A DNA stretch of 64,000 bases from Hymenobacter latericoloratus (GTDB lineage Bacteria; Bacteroidota; Bacteroidia; Cytophagales; Hymenobacteraceae), in NCBI RefSeq assembly GCF_014199535.1, contig NZ_JACHNV010000001.1, forward strand, positions 372,001 through 436,000, read 5' to 3'. This document shows, piece after piece, positions 43,001 to 50,740 of this stretch. Position numbers and translations under genes: made by a program. Numbering within the stretch: the stretch's first letter is position 1; each line of letters starts with the position of its first letter. Under the pieces are notes generated by a model that saw nothing but the letters and a program-made list of their open reading frames with translations, was not told the DNA's origin and did not search any database.

Positions 43001-43909
43001 GACCTGCGCCTGACGGCCCAGCTCTACGGCCCGCAGTTGCTCTATAACTTCTTCGGGTTGGGCAACAACACGCGCAACATTCTGGCCGACGACCGGGATA
43101 CCCGCGCCCGCGACATCAACGACACCTACCGCATCCGTTTCTCGCGCCTCTACGTGTCGCCGATGCTGGAAAAGGATGTGTTCAGCTTCCTGCGCTTCGG
43201 TTTCGGGCCCCAGTACGACCAGTTCCGGGTGGACCGCAGCCAGATTGGGCAGGAAATAGCCGCTGGCCTCGATGAGAACGGCAACGGCCGCGAAGGCACC
43301 GCCGCCGCCGGCATCCGCAGCTCCGATTTTGGCCTGAACCGCTACCTCGGGGCCCGGGCCTACCTGAACCTCGACGCCGCTTCCTCGCCTAAAAATCCGC
43401 GCATTGGGCTGCGCTGGTACAACTCGGCCGAGTACAACCACCAGCTCAATGGCGAGAAGCTTACCTATGGCCGCCTGGCCACGGAGTTCCGGGCCTACCT
43501 CTCGCCCAACTTTCCGTTCCAGCTGACCTGGGCCGGCCGCATCGGGGCCAGCCGCAACCTCGGCGACTACCGCTTCTTCCAGGCCAACACCCTGGGCGGC
43601 ACCACCAACCTGCGCGGCTACCGCCGCACCCGCTACGCCGGGCGCTCCTCGGTGTACGGCAACGCGGAGGTGCGCGTGCAGCTGTTTACCTTCAACGCCT
43701 ACCTGGTGCCCGGCAAGTTCGGCATCCTGGGCCTGGCCGATGCCGCCCGCGTGTACTCCTCCCGCGACACCGAAACGGGCCTGAAAGCCTTCCACACGGC
43801 CGTTGGGGGCGGCATATGGGTTGATATTCTCAAGCAGGCCGTTGTCAACGCCACGTATTCCGTGGGCGAGGAAAACCTGATTTTTGTCGGTTTCGACTTC
43901 CTGTTTTAA
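40001..43909 (+). CDS. Phosphoesterase / kinase-like / Omp85 three-part outer-membrane protein
   Basis: A 1302-aa protein with a signal peptide (MSRHFLSSCCLLLALAGG...ALAQ). Residues about 55-350 form a calcineurin-like phosphoesterase: LIGDVG near 64, LGDNIYEYG near 101, PGNHDWKQG near 142, AHHPLFSDG near 254 and AAGHEHNLQY near 334. Residues about 480-700 look like an atypical kinase: a Gly-rich turn IGGGKQTASLKV (490), FTIRSLNKDPS (510), a catalytic-loop-like GDWDRHEDQWRW with DRH at 646-648 and PEDRDVAFF with DRD at 672-674, compare DRHxxN and the DFG-equivalent of FAM20/CotH/PI-kinase-like families. Residues about 930-1302 are an Omp85 barrel with the loop-6 signature LRGYRRTRYAG (1203) and C-terminal Phe. 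The two outer domains are well supported; the kinase reading is mine. Confidence 0.85.
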   Translation: MSRHFLSSCCLLLALAGGAAPVALAQQKTQTPHPERPNYRKGGLNWESKTPPDSSLIRYTVFLIGDVGKPIPEAEGGEPSLNYLRKQILAAGAKSTTVYLGDNIYEYGMPEAKASDRQESERRIIDQMKILRDYQGEKYMIPGNHDWKQGKRGAVEQVNREQFFVENYLQSDSAAFPYTGDFFLPRNACPGPVEVRLQDDLVLIAINSQWFLQTSGERPYGANSGCGVANETDFFTQVEDIIQRNAGKNIMVVAHHPLFSDGIHGGYFTLADHFFPLSIVYKYAFVPLPVIGSIYPFARKYGGISQDIPHPLYQAYKKGLMEIFNKYPNVVYAAGHEHNLQYFKEGNLNHIVSGSGCKTQHVKPGSGGEAFFSDKEKGFARVNYYNNGEVWTEFYVPNGTGETGRLVFRTPMYAQQAVASTDSVARPLAGPRPRFADSTVTVAVNKQYLDRSGVHKLFFGKHYRQEWATPVTFPVLDLATEKGGLTPYKIGGGKQTASLKVRNEEGRNFTIRSLNKDPSAVLPEALREGAAADILQDQISAQHPYAALAIPPLATAAGILHTNPELRYIPQDPLLGQYLERFGNTPGAIEEDAKDDQSNVESLGNAKNLVGTDKVFERITEDNDNRVNEKAFARSRLFDMWIGDWDRHEDQWRWAEKKDKDGDRKFTAVPEDRDVAFFKGDGIFPYLASRKWAIRNFQNFGKDYADWKGLNLTALSNDRVYLASVTKEEWVKQAEEMKAALTDDVIEQAFRERWPQQIYAQHGPEIVAKLKSRRELLPQVAADYYEVLSKVTEVKGSKKRERFVVERLPEDKTRVTVQKINKEGELTKILFDRTFDNKVTKELRLYGFEGQDRYEVKGDVKRGPLVRIIGGLDRDSIINTSNVGGLGHRLHIYDADTGNVIVAGQDSRLRLEPGIDVSRYDVHTRANRKDYTLNYFGPTAYFGYNVDDRLFFGGGVVYRTYGFRKEPYATEQSLAANYSPSQSAYNVRYLGHFVDVLGRTDLRLTAQLYGPQLLYNFFGLGNNTRNILADDRDTRARDINDTYRIRFSRLYVSPMLEKDVFSFLRFGFGPQYDQFRVDRSQIGQEIAAGLDENGNGREGTAAAGIRSSDFGLNRYLGARAYLNLDAASSPKNPRIGLRWYNSAEYNHQLNGEKLTYGRLATEFRAYLSPNFPFQLTWAGRIGASRNLGDYRFFQANTLGGTTNLRGYRRTRYAGRSSVYGNAEVRVQLFTFNAYLVPGKFGILGLADAARVYSSRDTETGLKAFHTAVGGGIWVDILKQAVVNATYSVGEENLIFVGFDFLF

Positions 43910-43942
43910 GTGATGAATGAGTGAGTGAATTGCTGTCAGGGC

Positions 43943-44096
43943 AAGGCACGAAGCCATCTTTCCTCTCTTTTGTAACCAGCCTGATAACCTGATGAGCCCT
44001 TACTTCCAGCACGGAGGTAAGGGCTTGTCACATTTGAAGGGGGTAGCACATTGGTCAGGACGGGTGGCGTCGTCGGGCCTCTTCGCCCTGGCAACT
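43943..44096. repeat. Palindromic element, family I copy 3
   Basis: Weakly self-complementary at its ends, but its text (aaccagcctgataacctgat, then GAGCCCTTAC/GTAAGGGCTTG in the middle and tcaggacgggtggcgtcgtc at the right) aligns with the copies at 2158 and 32481. The inner hairpin (about 43993-44026) could end transcription of the 1302-aa protein gene. Confidence 0.7.
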
Positions 44097-44215
44097 CACT
44101 CCTTCACTTCCTTCACCCATTCACTGTATCACCAGCTCCCTATCCTTTTTACGCGAAAGACGTTAAGGCTAGCCTGACGCCTTTGCGTTGTGTTTACCCT
44201 CCGCTTATCACCCGT

Positions 44216-45337
44216 ATGATTCTTGTTTCCGTTCCGAAAACGTTGAGGATGCTGCGGCCACTGGTGGCTTCGGCGGCGGTGCTGTGCGCCGCGTCGGCCC
44301 AGGCCCAGATTACACCCACCGCGCCCCCCGTGTACCCGCCGCCCGCCCCGCCCCTCGGCGACACGGCTGCTGCGGCCAACACCCAGGAGTTTGCTACCCC
44401 CTCCGTGGTAGGCATGGGCCCCAGCAAAGGCCTGGTGTTTCACTACGAGCGGATGCCGCGCTTCAATGTGGCCTCCGATGGCAAAGTGGTGGGTTTGCAG
44501 GACTACAACTCGCAGGCTACCAAAAACGCCCGCCTCGTCATCAAGGGGTACATTCCCATGCTCAACCGCCCGCACCTGAAGCTGATTCTGGGGGTGAACT
44601 ACGAGCGGGAGGAATTTAAATTCCGGGAGTTTCCGACCCGCTACGAGCTCTACGACAACATCGAAAACAAGGGCCTGAAAACCCTGGGTACCCAGCTGGC
44701 CGTTATCCGGCCGGTAAACGAGGTGAACTGGTATATCTTCCGGGTGAAGGGGGAGCTGAGCGGCGACTATACCTCCTCGGAGCTGAGCGTGCGCGACTAC
44801 CTGCGCGTGTCGTCGGAGTTTCTCTACGGCTGGAAGCGCAGCCCCACCTTCTCGTGGGGGGTAGGGGTGCAGCTGGGCTACACCTTCGGGCGGCAGAGCA
44901 TTTACCCGGCCGTGCTGTATAACCGCACCTTCAACAACCGCTGGGGCGTGGAGGCCCTGTTCCCGGCCCGCATTACCATGCGCTATAATGCCTCGCCCCG
45001 GTCTTTGTTTTTCGCGGGCTACTCTGTTGATGGCCTCAACTACATTATTAAGCTGCGCGAGCCCCTGCGCCGCGAAAACGCCATTGACCTGCGCACCCTG
45101 GAGCTGCGCGAAACCGAAGTGAAATTCCGGGGCCGCTGGGAGCGGGAAATCTATGACTTTCTGTGGTTTGGGCTGGAGGGCGGCTACCGCTACAACTACG
45201 CCTTCGATGCCTTTGACCGTACCAACGACAATCGCGTCAAGATCATCGACAGCAAGCTGGCTGGCGCGCCCTACGCTTCCTTCGAGTTATTCATTGTGCC
45301 GCCGCGCAAATTCCTGAGGAAAACCGTGGATAAGTAG
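44216..45337 (+). CDS. DUF6268-like outer-membrane beta-barrel protein
   Basis: A 373-aa protein with a signal peptide (LRPLVASAAVLCAASAQAQ) and a Pro-rich linker, then amphipathic strands such as FKGYI-type ARLVIKGYIPML, HLKLILGVNYEREEF and FSWGVGVQLGYTF. This suits the DUF6268 family of barrels of unknown transport. The C-terminus ends with LFIVPPRKFLRKTVDK, slightly unusual because no terminal aromatic is present. ATG 44216 gives a proper signal peptide; the upstream 55 codons of the same frame run through a palindromic repeat and are not coding. Confidence 0.75.
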   Translation: MILVSVPKTLRMLRPLVASAAVLCAASAQAQITPTAPPVYPPPAPPLGDTAAAANTQEFATPSVVGMGPSKGLVFHYERMPRFNVASDGKVVGLQDYNSQATKNARLVIKGYIPMLNRPHLKLILGVNYEREEFKFREFPTRYELYDNIENKGLKTLGTQLAVIRPVNEVNWYIFRVKGELSGDYTSSELSVRDYLRVSSEFLYGWKRSPTFSWGVGVQLGYTFGRQSIYPAVLYNRTFNNRWGVEALFPARITMRYNASPRSLFFAGYSVDGLNYIIKLREPLRRENAIDLRTLELRETEVKFRGRWEREIYDFLWFGLEGGYRYNYAFDAFDRTNDNRVKIIDSKLAGAPYASFELFIVPPRKFLRKTVDK

Positions 45338-45515
45338 GCTGCCAGGTCTTTTTCCCAGCCCGGCAAACTTTATGCGCAGGCCCCCGACTCATCGGTCCAT
45401 TGGGACGTGGGCCGGGGGCCCGTTCATGAAGTTGCCCGGGCCAATCTGAACAGTAGCAACCTTGCCCTAACCCGCCTACGTTATCTGCCTTCTTCCTCTC
45501 TCTATTCCTATTCCC

Positions 45516-45938
45516 ATGCAGATTTCTAAGCACACAGACCTCCGCGACGGCAGCAGCTGCATCCTGGAGTACGATGAAGCCAACGGCTGGCTCCGTGCTA
45601 CCTGGCTGGGCCACGTTGAACCCCGCGAAGCCTACAACGGCGCGGCGCGCTACCTGCAGGCCCTGCAAAATGTACGGTGCCCGTATTTGCTGAATGATAA
45701 CAGCCAGCTTTCCGGCCCCTGGTTTGATTCGGTGGAGTGGCTGCGCACGGTATGGCTGCCGCGGGCCCTGCACATGGGGCTGCGCTACGTAGCCCACGTA
45801 GCCCAACCCCACGACCTGCTCGACGAGGCCGCCAGCATGGGCCGTAGCCTGCTGGAGGGCCAGCTGCACCTGCAGGTGTTCGATGATGTGGCCTCTGCCG
45901 AGGAGTGGCTGCACCAGATGCAGGCCGACGCCGCCTAG
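45516..45938 (+). CDS. STAS/SpoIIAA-like small protein
   Basis: A 140-aa soluble protein with alternating strand-helix text: CILEYDEANGWLRATWLGHV, EPREAYNGAARYLQAL, CPYLLNDNSQLSGPW, and a C-terminal LQVFDDVASAEEWLHQM. This order of strands and the last AEEWL helix are common in SpoIIAA/STAS-like orphans of Hymenobacteraceae. It may bind a partner protein in stress signalling; nothing specific is visible. A shared terminator separates it from the convergent dehydrogenase. Confidence 0.7.
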   Translation: MQISKHTDLRDGSSCILEYDEANGWLRATWLGHVEPREAYNGAARYLQALQNVRCPYLLNDNSQLSGPWFDSVEWLRTVWLPRALHMGLRYVAHVAQPHDLLDEAASMGRSLLEGQLHLQVFDDVASAEEWLHQMQADAA

Positions 45939-45968
45939 CGCCCTACCCCCCCCGGCCCGGCCCAAACG

Positions 45969-46004
45969 CCAAGGCCCCGACGCTGATGAGCGCCGGGGCC
46001 TTGG
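45969..46004. terminator. Bidirectional terminator
   Basis: 11-bp stem ccaaggccccg/cggggccttgg with a 14-nt loop, between the STAS-like gene and the convergent alcohol dehydrogenase. Confidence 0.8.
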
Positions 46005-46024
46005 TGCTAAAAGAACAGAGTGCC

Positions 46025-47104
46025 TTAGGCTGGCTCTTTCAAGGACTGCATATCGATGACGTAGCGGTAGTGCACCTCTTCGTCCTGCATCTTATCGAAG
46101 GCCTTATTGATGTCCTGGATGGGAATCATTTCCACCTCGGGCAGAATGTGGTGCTGGGCGCAGAAGTCCAGCACTTCCTGGGTTTCCTGAATGCTCCCGA
46201 TGATGGAACCCGCCACGGAACGCCGGTGCATGGCCACGTCCATGTTGTTGAGGGGCTTTTTGTACTCGCCCAGCAGGCCCACCGTGACAATCGTGCCGTC
46301 GCGGCGCAGCAGGTTCACGTAGTCGTTGATGTCGTAGCTGTCGGGGATGGTGCTCAGGATAAAGTCCAGGGTCAGCTCGTGCTGCTCCACGGCTTTTTTA
46401 TCGGTGGACAGGATGACGTGGCGGGCGCCCAGCTTGGCGGCGTCGCCCTGCTTCTCTTCTGAGGAGGTAATCACCGTGACTTCGGCGCCCAGCGCGGCGG
46501 CCAGCTGCACGGCCATGTGGCCCAGGCCGCCCAGGCCCACTACCCCCACCTTGTGGCCCGGCCCGATTTTCCAGTGCTTCAGCGGGGCATACGTAGTTAC
46601 GCCGGCACACAGAATAGGGGCCACGGCCTTGATATCGAGGGCCTCGGGAATGCGCAGCACGAAGGATTCCTTCACCACAATATCCGTGGAGTAGCCGCCG
46701 TAGGTGTTGTAGCCGCTGCCATCGGGCTTCATGTAGCCGTTGTAGGTAGCGGTCCAGCTCACGGGGCCCTCGCAGTAGTTTTCCTCCTTTTCCTGGCAGG
46801 GGGCGCAGGTGCCGCACGAGTCAATCATGCAGCCCACGCCCACTACATCACCCACCTGAAACGTAGTGACGGCGCTGCCTGCACGCACCACCCGCCCGAT
46901 TACCTCGTGGCCGGGCACGCAGGGGTAAATCGTGTTTTTCCAGTCGTTTTTTACCTGGTGCAGATCGGAGTGGCAGACGCCGCAGTACAGCACCTCAATG
47001 TGCACCTCATCTTCTTTGGGAGCGTGCCGCTCAAACTTCATTTCCGAGAGGCCATTGAAGATGGAGTTGGAGGCGCCATAGCCTTTGGCTTGAATCGTTT
47101 CCAT
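46025..47104 (-). CDS. Zinc-dependent alcohol dehydrogenase (CAD/YahK-like)
   Basis: A 359-aa medium-chain dehydrogenase. The catalytic zinc site is CGVCHSDLH with PGHEVIGRV; the structural zinc site is the CxxCxxC run in DSCGTCAPCQEKEENYC. The NADP(H) fold is VVGLGGLGHMAV. It reduces aldehydes or oxidises alcohols, probably NADP-linked cinnamyl-alcohol-type chemistry. It starts with METIQAKGYGAS. A terminator-like hairpin separates it from the next minus-strand gene, so it is probably transcribed alone. Confidence 0.92.
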   Translation of the reverse strand: METIQAKGYGASNSIFNGLSEMKFERHAPKEDEVHIEVLYCGVCHSDLHQVKNDWKNTIYPCVPGHEVIGRVVRAGSAVTTFQVGDVVGVGCMIDSCGTCAPCQEKEENYCEGPVSWTATYNGYMKPDGSGYNTYGGYSTDIVVKESFVLRIPEALDIKAVAPILCAGVTTYAPLKHWKIGPGHKVGVVGLGGLGHMAVQLAAALGAEVTVITSSEEKQGDAAKLGARHVILSTDKKAVEQHELTLDFILSTIPDSYDINDYVNLLRRDGTIVTVGLLGEYKKPLNNMDVAMHRRSVAGSIIGSIQETQEVLDFCAQHHILPEVEMIPIQDINKAFDKMQDEEVHYRYVIDMQSLKEPA

Positions 47105-47215
47105 GCAGGGTTTGGGTTGAAAATGAAGGATATAGATACTCTAAACCCATACGCCCCGCCTACAGGCGTGATTGTGCCGGGCTGGCTGAGCCGCCAAGCA
47201 ATGCGGGCAGTAAGC

Positions 47216-47242
47216 AAAAAGCCCCTACCGGGGGCAGGGGCT
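47216..47242 (-). terminator. Terminator of the DUF3850 gene
   Basis: 7-bp stem agcccct/aggggct, then five T when read on the minus strand. Confidence 0.75.
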
Positions 47243-47273
47243 CAAAAGGGCAGTACCAGAACCGAAAACGGCG

Positions 47274-47609
47274 CTACCATAGCTTGGTGTTGCTGATGCC
47301 GGCCGGCAGGGGCGGGTGCTCGGAGAGGCCCAACACGCACCAGCCCGCTTCAACCCCAAAGGAGCCGCCCTGCAGCAGATAACTCACCCACCGCTCGGTG
47401 CTGCGGCCGCTGTACTGCTCGCTTTCCGGTTCGTACTCGCGCAGCAGCAGGGCATCGCCTACCTCGAAGTTCCGGTCGTTGAGGCGCACGTCGAAGGGCT
47501 TGGTGCCCGCCACCACAGCGGCAAAGCAGGCCGGCCATACCTTCAGCTCGTGGCGGTTGGTCGTAGCGCCTCGAACCGGCGCCAGCGTACCCGAAGATGT
47601 ATAGTTCAT
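47274..47609 (-). CDS. DUF3850 (ASCH/PUA-like) protein
   Basis: A 111-aa protein. The family text HELKVWPACFAAVVAGTKPF then DVRLNDRNFEVGDALLLREY matches the DUF3850 pattern (HELKxxPxxFxxVxxGxKxxExRxNDRxFxVGDxLxLxEY), and YSGRSTERWVSYLLQGGSFG follows. The ASCH/PUA-like fold suggests RNA or nucleotide binding. Such domains are often found in phage, but no phage gene is nearby. It has its own terminator. Confidence 0.85.
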   Translation of the reverse strand: MNYTSSGTLAPVRGATTNRHELKVWPACFAAVVAGTKPFDVRLNDRNFEVGDALLLREYEPESEQYSGRSTERWVSYLLQGGSFGVEAGWCVLGLSEHPPLPAGISNTKLW

Positions 47610-47827
47610 GGAAGTGAAGTCAAAAGGGTGAAGGAGCGAAGGCAGAGAAAAATCATGCCGTATTGCCCAAGTAAAACCAGTTATGGTTCTGAAACAGACA
47701 ATACAGGCGTACTGTTTAGCCTACGCGCCCGGCACTGCAAAGTTGCCGGGCACGTATTACCTAATGATGAAGGCACTGCTAGGATGCTGCTGCGGTGGCT
47801 CCGGCGGTGTGGCGCCCCGGGCCTATC

Positions 47828-47860
47828 AAAAAAGCCCCTGCCGGTGGGGCAGAGGCTTTT
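47828..47860 (-). terminator. Terminator of ppk1
   Basis: Stem aaaagcccctgcc/ggcagaggctttt with one mismatch, 5-nt loop. Read on the minus strand it ends in a T-run, 31 bp after the ppk1 stop. Confidence 0.75.
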
Positions 47861-47891
47861 AGCGGGAGGCAGGATGCCGGGCCGGTGGGGC

Positions 47892-49982
47892 TTACTTGCG
47901 CTTCTTACCCGGTTTGCAGAGGCTTTTCAGGTACTCGTAGGTATCAAACTGGGAGCGGATGCGGGCCGCGGCCGTGTCCTCGGGGCCAATGAAGCGGTTA
48001 TGGAAGTCGCGGGCCTTCACGTTGTCCTGGCGCTGCAGGTCCAGCAGGTGGCGCACCTCAGCGCGCAAATCGGGCTGTAGAATGGGGAAGGCCACCTCCA
48101 CGCGCCGGTCGAGGTTGCGGGCCATCCAGTCGGCGGAGGCCACGTACACTTTTTCCTCGCCCCCGTTGCCGAACACGTATACCCGGGCGTGCTCCAGAAA
48201 CCTATCGACCATGCCCCGCTGCCGGATGTTCTCGCTCTGGCCCGGCAGCTCCGGAATCAGGCACGAAATGCCCCGAATCAAGAGCTCTACCCGCACGCCG
48301 GCCTGGCTGGCCTCGTAGAGCTTCAGAATCATGCGCTCATCCTGCAGGGCGTTCAGCTTCAGAATGATGTAGGCCTCTTTCCCGTCGCGAGCCAGCTCTA
48401 TCTCGTGGTCGATGAGGGCGTTGAGCTTCTCGCGCAACTCAAAGGGCGCCACCAGCAGGTGCTGAAAGTGGCCGGTTTTGTCCTGACGGTCGTGGAAATA
48501 GCGGAACACTTCCACTACCTCCCGCGTGAGGTCAGGGTTGCTCGTGAACAGGCCGTGGTCGGCGTACACCTCGCTGGTTTTCTCGTTGAAGTTGCCCGTG
48601 CTCAGGTAGGCATACAGGCGGTTCTGGCCTTCCTCGGAGCGGGTGATGAGCAGCAGCTTGCTGTGTACTTTCAGCTCCGGAATGCCGTAAATAACGTTGG
48701 CGCCGGCTTTCTGCAGCTTCTCGGCCCAGAACATGTTACTTTCCTCGTCGAAGCGGGCTTTCAGCTCGACCACTACCGTTACCTGCTTGCCGTTTTTGGC
48801 GGCTTTCAGCAGGGCTTTGGCTACTTCGCTTTTGCCGGCCACCCGGTAGAGCGTGATGCTGATGCTGCTGACCTGCGGGTCCTGGCCGGCCTCGTTGATC
48901 AGGCGCGTTACGTAGTCGAAGGACTGGTAGGGCGGGTGCAGCAGGTGGTCGCGCTCGGCAATGGCGGGCAGCAGCTTGCCAGTGCGCGGCAGGGTAGGGT
49001 GGGGCAGGGCCGGCATGGGCTCGTACTGCAGCTGAGCCAGCCCGAAGTCCGGGAACCCGAAGAAGTCGCGGAAGTTGTGGTAGCGGCTGCCTTCCACCAG
49101 CTCGTCTTTGCCGATGCCGGTTTTCTGCATCACGGCCCGCAGCACCTCCTGGGGCATGGCCGGGTCGTAGAGCAGGCGGGCGGGGTAGCCGGTTTCGCGC
49201 TTCTGCAGGCTGCTTTTGATTTTGGCCAGCATGTTGCCCGATACTTCCTCCTGAATGTCCAGCTCGGCGTCGCGGGAGAGCTTAATGGCGTGCACCTGCA
49301 CCTTCTGGTACTTCGGGAACAGCTCTTGGGCGCAGCACCGGATGACGTCGTCGAGAAACATCACGTACTTGTCGTCGCCCTGAGCCGGCAGCTCCACGAA
49401 GCGGCTGCCGTGGCGCTTGGTGGGCAGCTCCATCACTACCACGCGCTCCTCGTCCTGCTTTTTGCGGTTTTCGGGCTGGGTCAGCAGGAAGGTGAGGTAC
49501 ACGCTCTGGTCGCGCAGGAACAGGTGGTGCAGGTTGTCGTCGAGGATGAGGGGCGAAAGCAAATCCTGTACCTGCTCCCGGAAGTAGGTCTGCACCCAGG
49601 CGCGCTGCTCGGCCGTGAGGTCATGCTCCGATACCAGATGAATGTGCTGGGCCTTCAGGGCCGGCAGAATGTCGTTGCGAAAGGTTTCGCCGAAGGCCTC
49701 CTGCTGCCGGCCTACTTCCCGCAGCAGGTCCCGGAGCTGGGCCACCGGGTCTTCGCCCAGCTTGGCGCGGGTTTTCTTTTTGAGCTTCACCAGCCGGCGC
49801 AGGGTAGCCACGCGCACCTTGAAGTATTCATCGAGGTTGCTGCTGAAGATGGCCAGGAACTTAATGCGCTCCAGCAGGGGCACCTCGGGATTCTGGGCTT
49901 CCTGCAGCACCCGGCGGTTGAAGGCCAGCCAGCTCAGTTCCCGGTTCAGCAGCCGGGGCTGCGCCTGTGTGGTTTCGGACAT
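47892..49982 (-). CDS. ppk1: Polyphosphate kinase 1
   Basis: A 696-aa enzyme that polymerises the terminal phosphate of ATP into polyphosphate. The N-terminal LLNRELSWLAFNRRVLQEA, the middle YQSFDYVTRLINEAGQDPQV, and the catalytic histidine region NRLYAYLSTGNFNEKTSEVY...YADHGLFT are diagnostic, as is SADWMARNLDRRVEVAFPI. Length is standard. The SixA-type phosphatase gene lies upstream on the same strand, separated by a palindromic stretch. This neighbourhood is common in Bacteroidota and fits phosphate metabolism. Confidence 0.94.
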   Translation of the reverse strand: MSETTQAQPRLLNRELSWLAFNRRVLQEAQNPEVPLLERIKFLAIFSSNLDEYFKVRVATLRRLVKLKKKTRAKLGEDPVAQLRDLLREVGRQQEAFGETFRNDILPALKAQHIHLVSEHDLTAEQRAWVQTYFREQVQDLLSPLILDDNLHHLFLRDQSVYLTFLLTQPENRKKQDEERVVVMELPTKRHGSRFVELPAQGDDKYVMFLDDVIRCCAQELFPKYQKVQVHAIKLSRDAELDIQEEVSGNMLAKIKSSLQKRETGYPARLLYDPAMPQEVLRAVMQKTGIGKDELVEGSRYHNFRDFFGFPDFGLAQLQYEPMPALPHPTLPRTGKLLPAIAERDHLLHPPYQSFDYVTRLINEAGQDPQVSSISITLYRVAGKSEVAKALLKAAKNGKQVTVVVELKARFDEESNMFWAEKLQKAGANVIYGIPELKVHSKLLLITRSEEGQNRLYAYLSTGNFNEKTSEVYADHGLFTSNPDLTREVVEVFRYFHDRQDKTGHFQHLLVAPFELREKLNALIDHEIELARDGKEAYIILKLNALQDERMILKLYEASQAGVRVELLIRGISCLIPELPGQSENIRQRGMVDRFLEHARVYVFGNGGEEKVYVASADWMARNLDRRVEVAFPILQPDLRAEVRHLLDLQRQDNVKARDFHNRFIGPEDTAAARIRSQFDTYEYLKSLCKPGKKRK

Positions 49983-49985
49983 GGA

Positions 49986-50091
49986 GAATCAGTTGCCAGT
50001 TGTGAGTGGTCGTTGTGAGTGGTCGGTTATGAGTGGTCAGCATATGCTATTCGCAACTGACCGCTCACAACCGACTACTCACAACTGATTA
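49986..50091. repeat. Imperfect palindrome made of short repeats between sixA and ppk1
   Basis: Copies of a gttgtgagtggtc-like unit follow one another on the left side and reappear inverted on the right (gaccgctcacaac, gactactcacaac), around catatg at the centre. It covers the whole sixA-ppk1 gap and the sixA stop codon. Confidence 0.7.
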
Positions 50092-50580
50092 CTGGTTTTT
50101 TGGGTGGTCGTAGAAGTAGTATTCGGCATTGGCCCGGTCAATTTCCGTCCAGCGGGCGCAGCTGAATTTCAGGCACACAATGGCGGCCGTGGGCATGTCG
50201 GGGATGCTGCTGGGGGAGAGGACGTTGGCAAACTCCGTGATGGTAGGGTTATGGCCTACCAGCAGCACCGAGTCGGCGGGGTCGGGTAGCTGGCGCACTA
50301 CGGCCAGCAGGTCGGGCACGGTGGCTTCGTAAATAGGCTCTACCACCTCCACCCGCTCGGGGGGGTAGTCCAGCTCCCGGGCCACCAGGGCGGCCGTGCT
50401 CAGGGCCCGCACCGCCGGGGAGGTTACCAGCAGATCCAGCTGAATCTGGCGCTTGGCCAGGGCCTGGCCCATGGCCGGCGCATCGTCGCGGCCCCGGTCG
50501 TTGAGCGGGCGCTCCTTGTCGGTTAAGTCGTCGAAGCTCCAGCTGGATTTGGCGTGGCGCATCAGGTACAACGTCTTCAT
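50089..50580 (-). CDS. sixA: SixA-type phosphohistidine phosphatase
   Basis: A 163-aa histidine phosphatase superfamily member. The catalytic RHG-like motif is LMRHAKSSW near the start, and the second His is in LLVGHNPTITEFANVL. The family removes phosphate from phosphohistidine, for example on Hpt domains; other members act on small phosphoesters. It precedes ppk1 on the same strand with a gap of about 105 bp that is filled with a palindrome. A role acting on the hybrid kinase's Hpt domain in this window is only speculation. Confidence 0.9.
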   Translation of the reverse strand: MKTLYLMRHAKSSWSFDDLTDKERPLNDRGRDDAPAMGQALAKRQIQLDLLVTSPAVRALSTAALVARELDYPPERVEVVEPIYEATVPDLLAVVRQLPDPADSVLLVGHNPTITEFANVLSPSSIPDMPTAAIVCLKFSCARWTEIDRANAEYYFYDHPKNQ

Positions 50581-50668
50581 AAGGGGTAGGGAGTCAGGTG
50601 GCAGGCCTCTTTACTGTGGCGTTTGGAAAAGGTTATGTTCAGATTGGCCGGCCCGGCTGCCAAACGAA

Positions 50669-50695
50669 AAAGACCCGCCCAGAGCGGGCGGGTCT
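50669..50695 (-). terminator. Terminator of the M43 protease gene
   Basis: Stem aagacccgccc/gggcgggtctt around a short loop, with five T on the minus-strand exit. Confidence 0.85.
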
Positions 50696-50740
50696 TGTTA
50701 TACGAAGCCGGGCAAACTCGGGCCAGCCGGGGCCGGCCGC

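Noticed and set aside
39902..43957. 1351-codon open frame on the minus strand
   Set aside because: Exactly antisense to the phosphoesterase/Omp85 gene. High GC removes stops in this frame; its translation is Val/Gly/Ala/His-rich without domains.
44051..44215. Upstream extension of the DUF6268-like protein
   Set aside because: It translates a family I palindrome and lacks a signal peptide; ATG 44216 gives a proper one.
48189..50018. 609-codon plus-strand frame
   Set aside because: Antisense to ppk1.
49986..50091. Possible CRISPR array because of short repeated units
   Set aside because: Units are contiguous and inverted, without unique spacers; no cas genes in the window.
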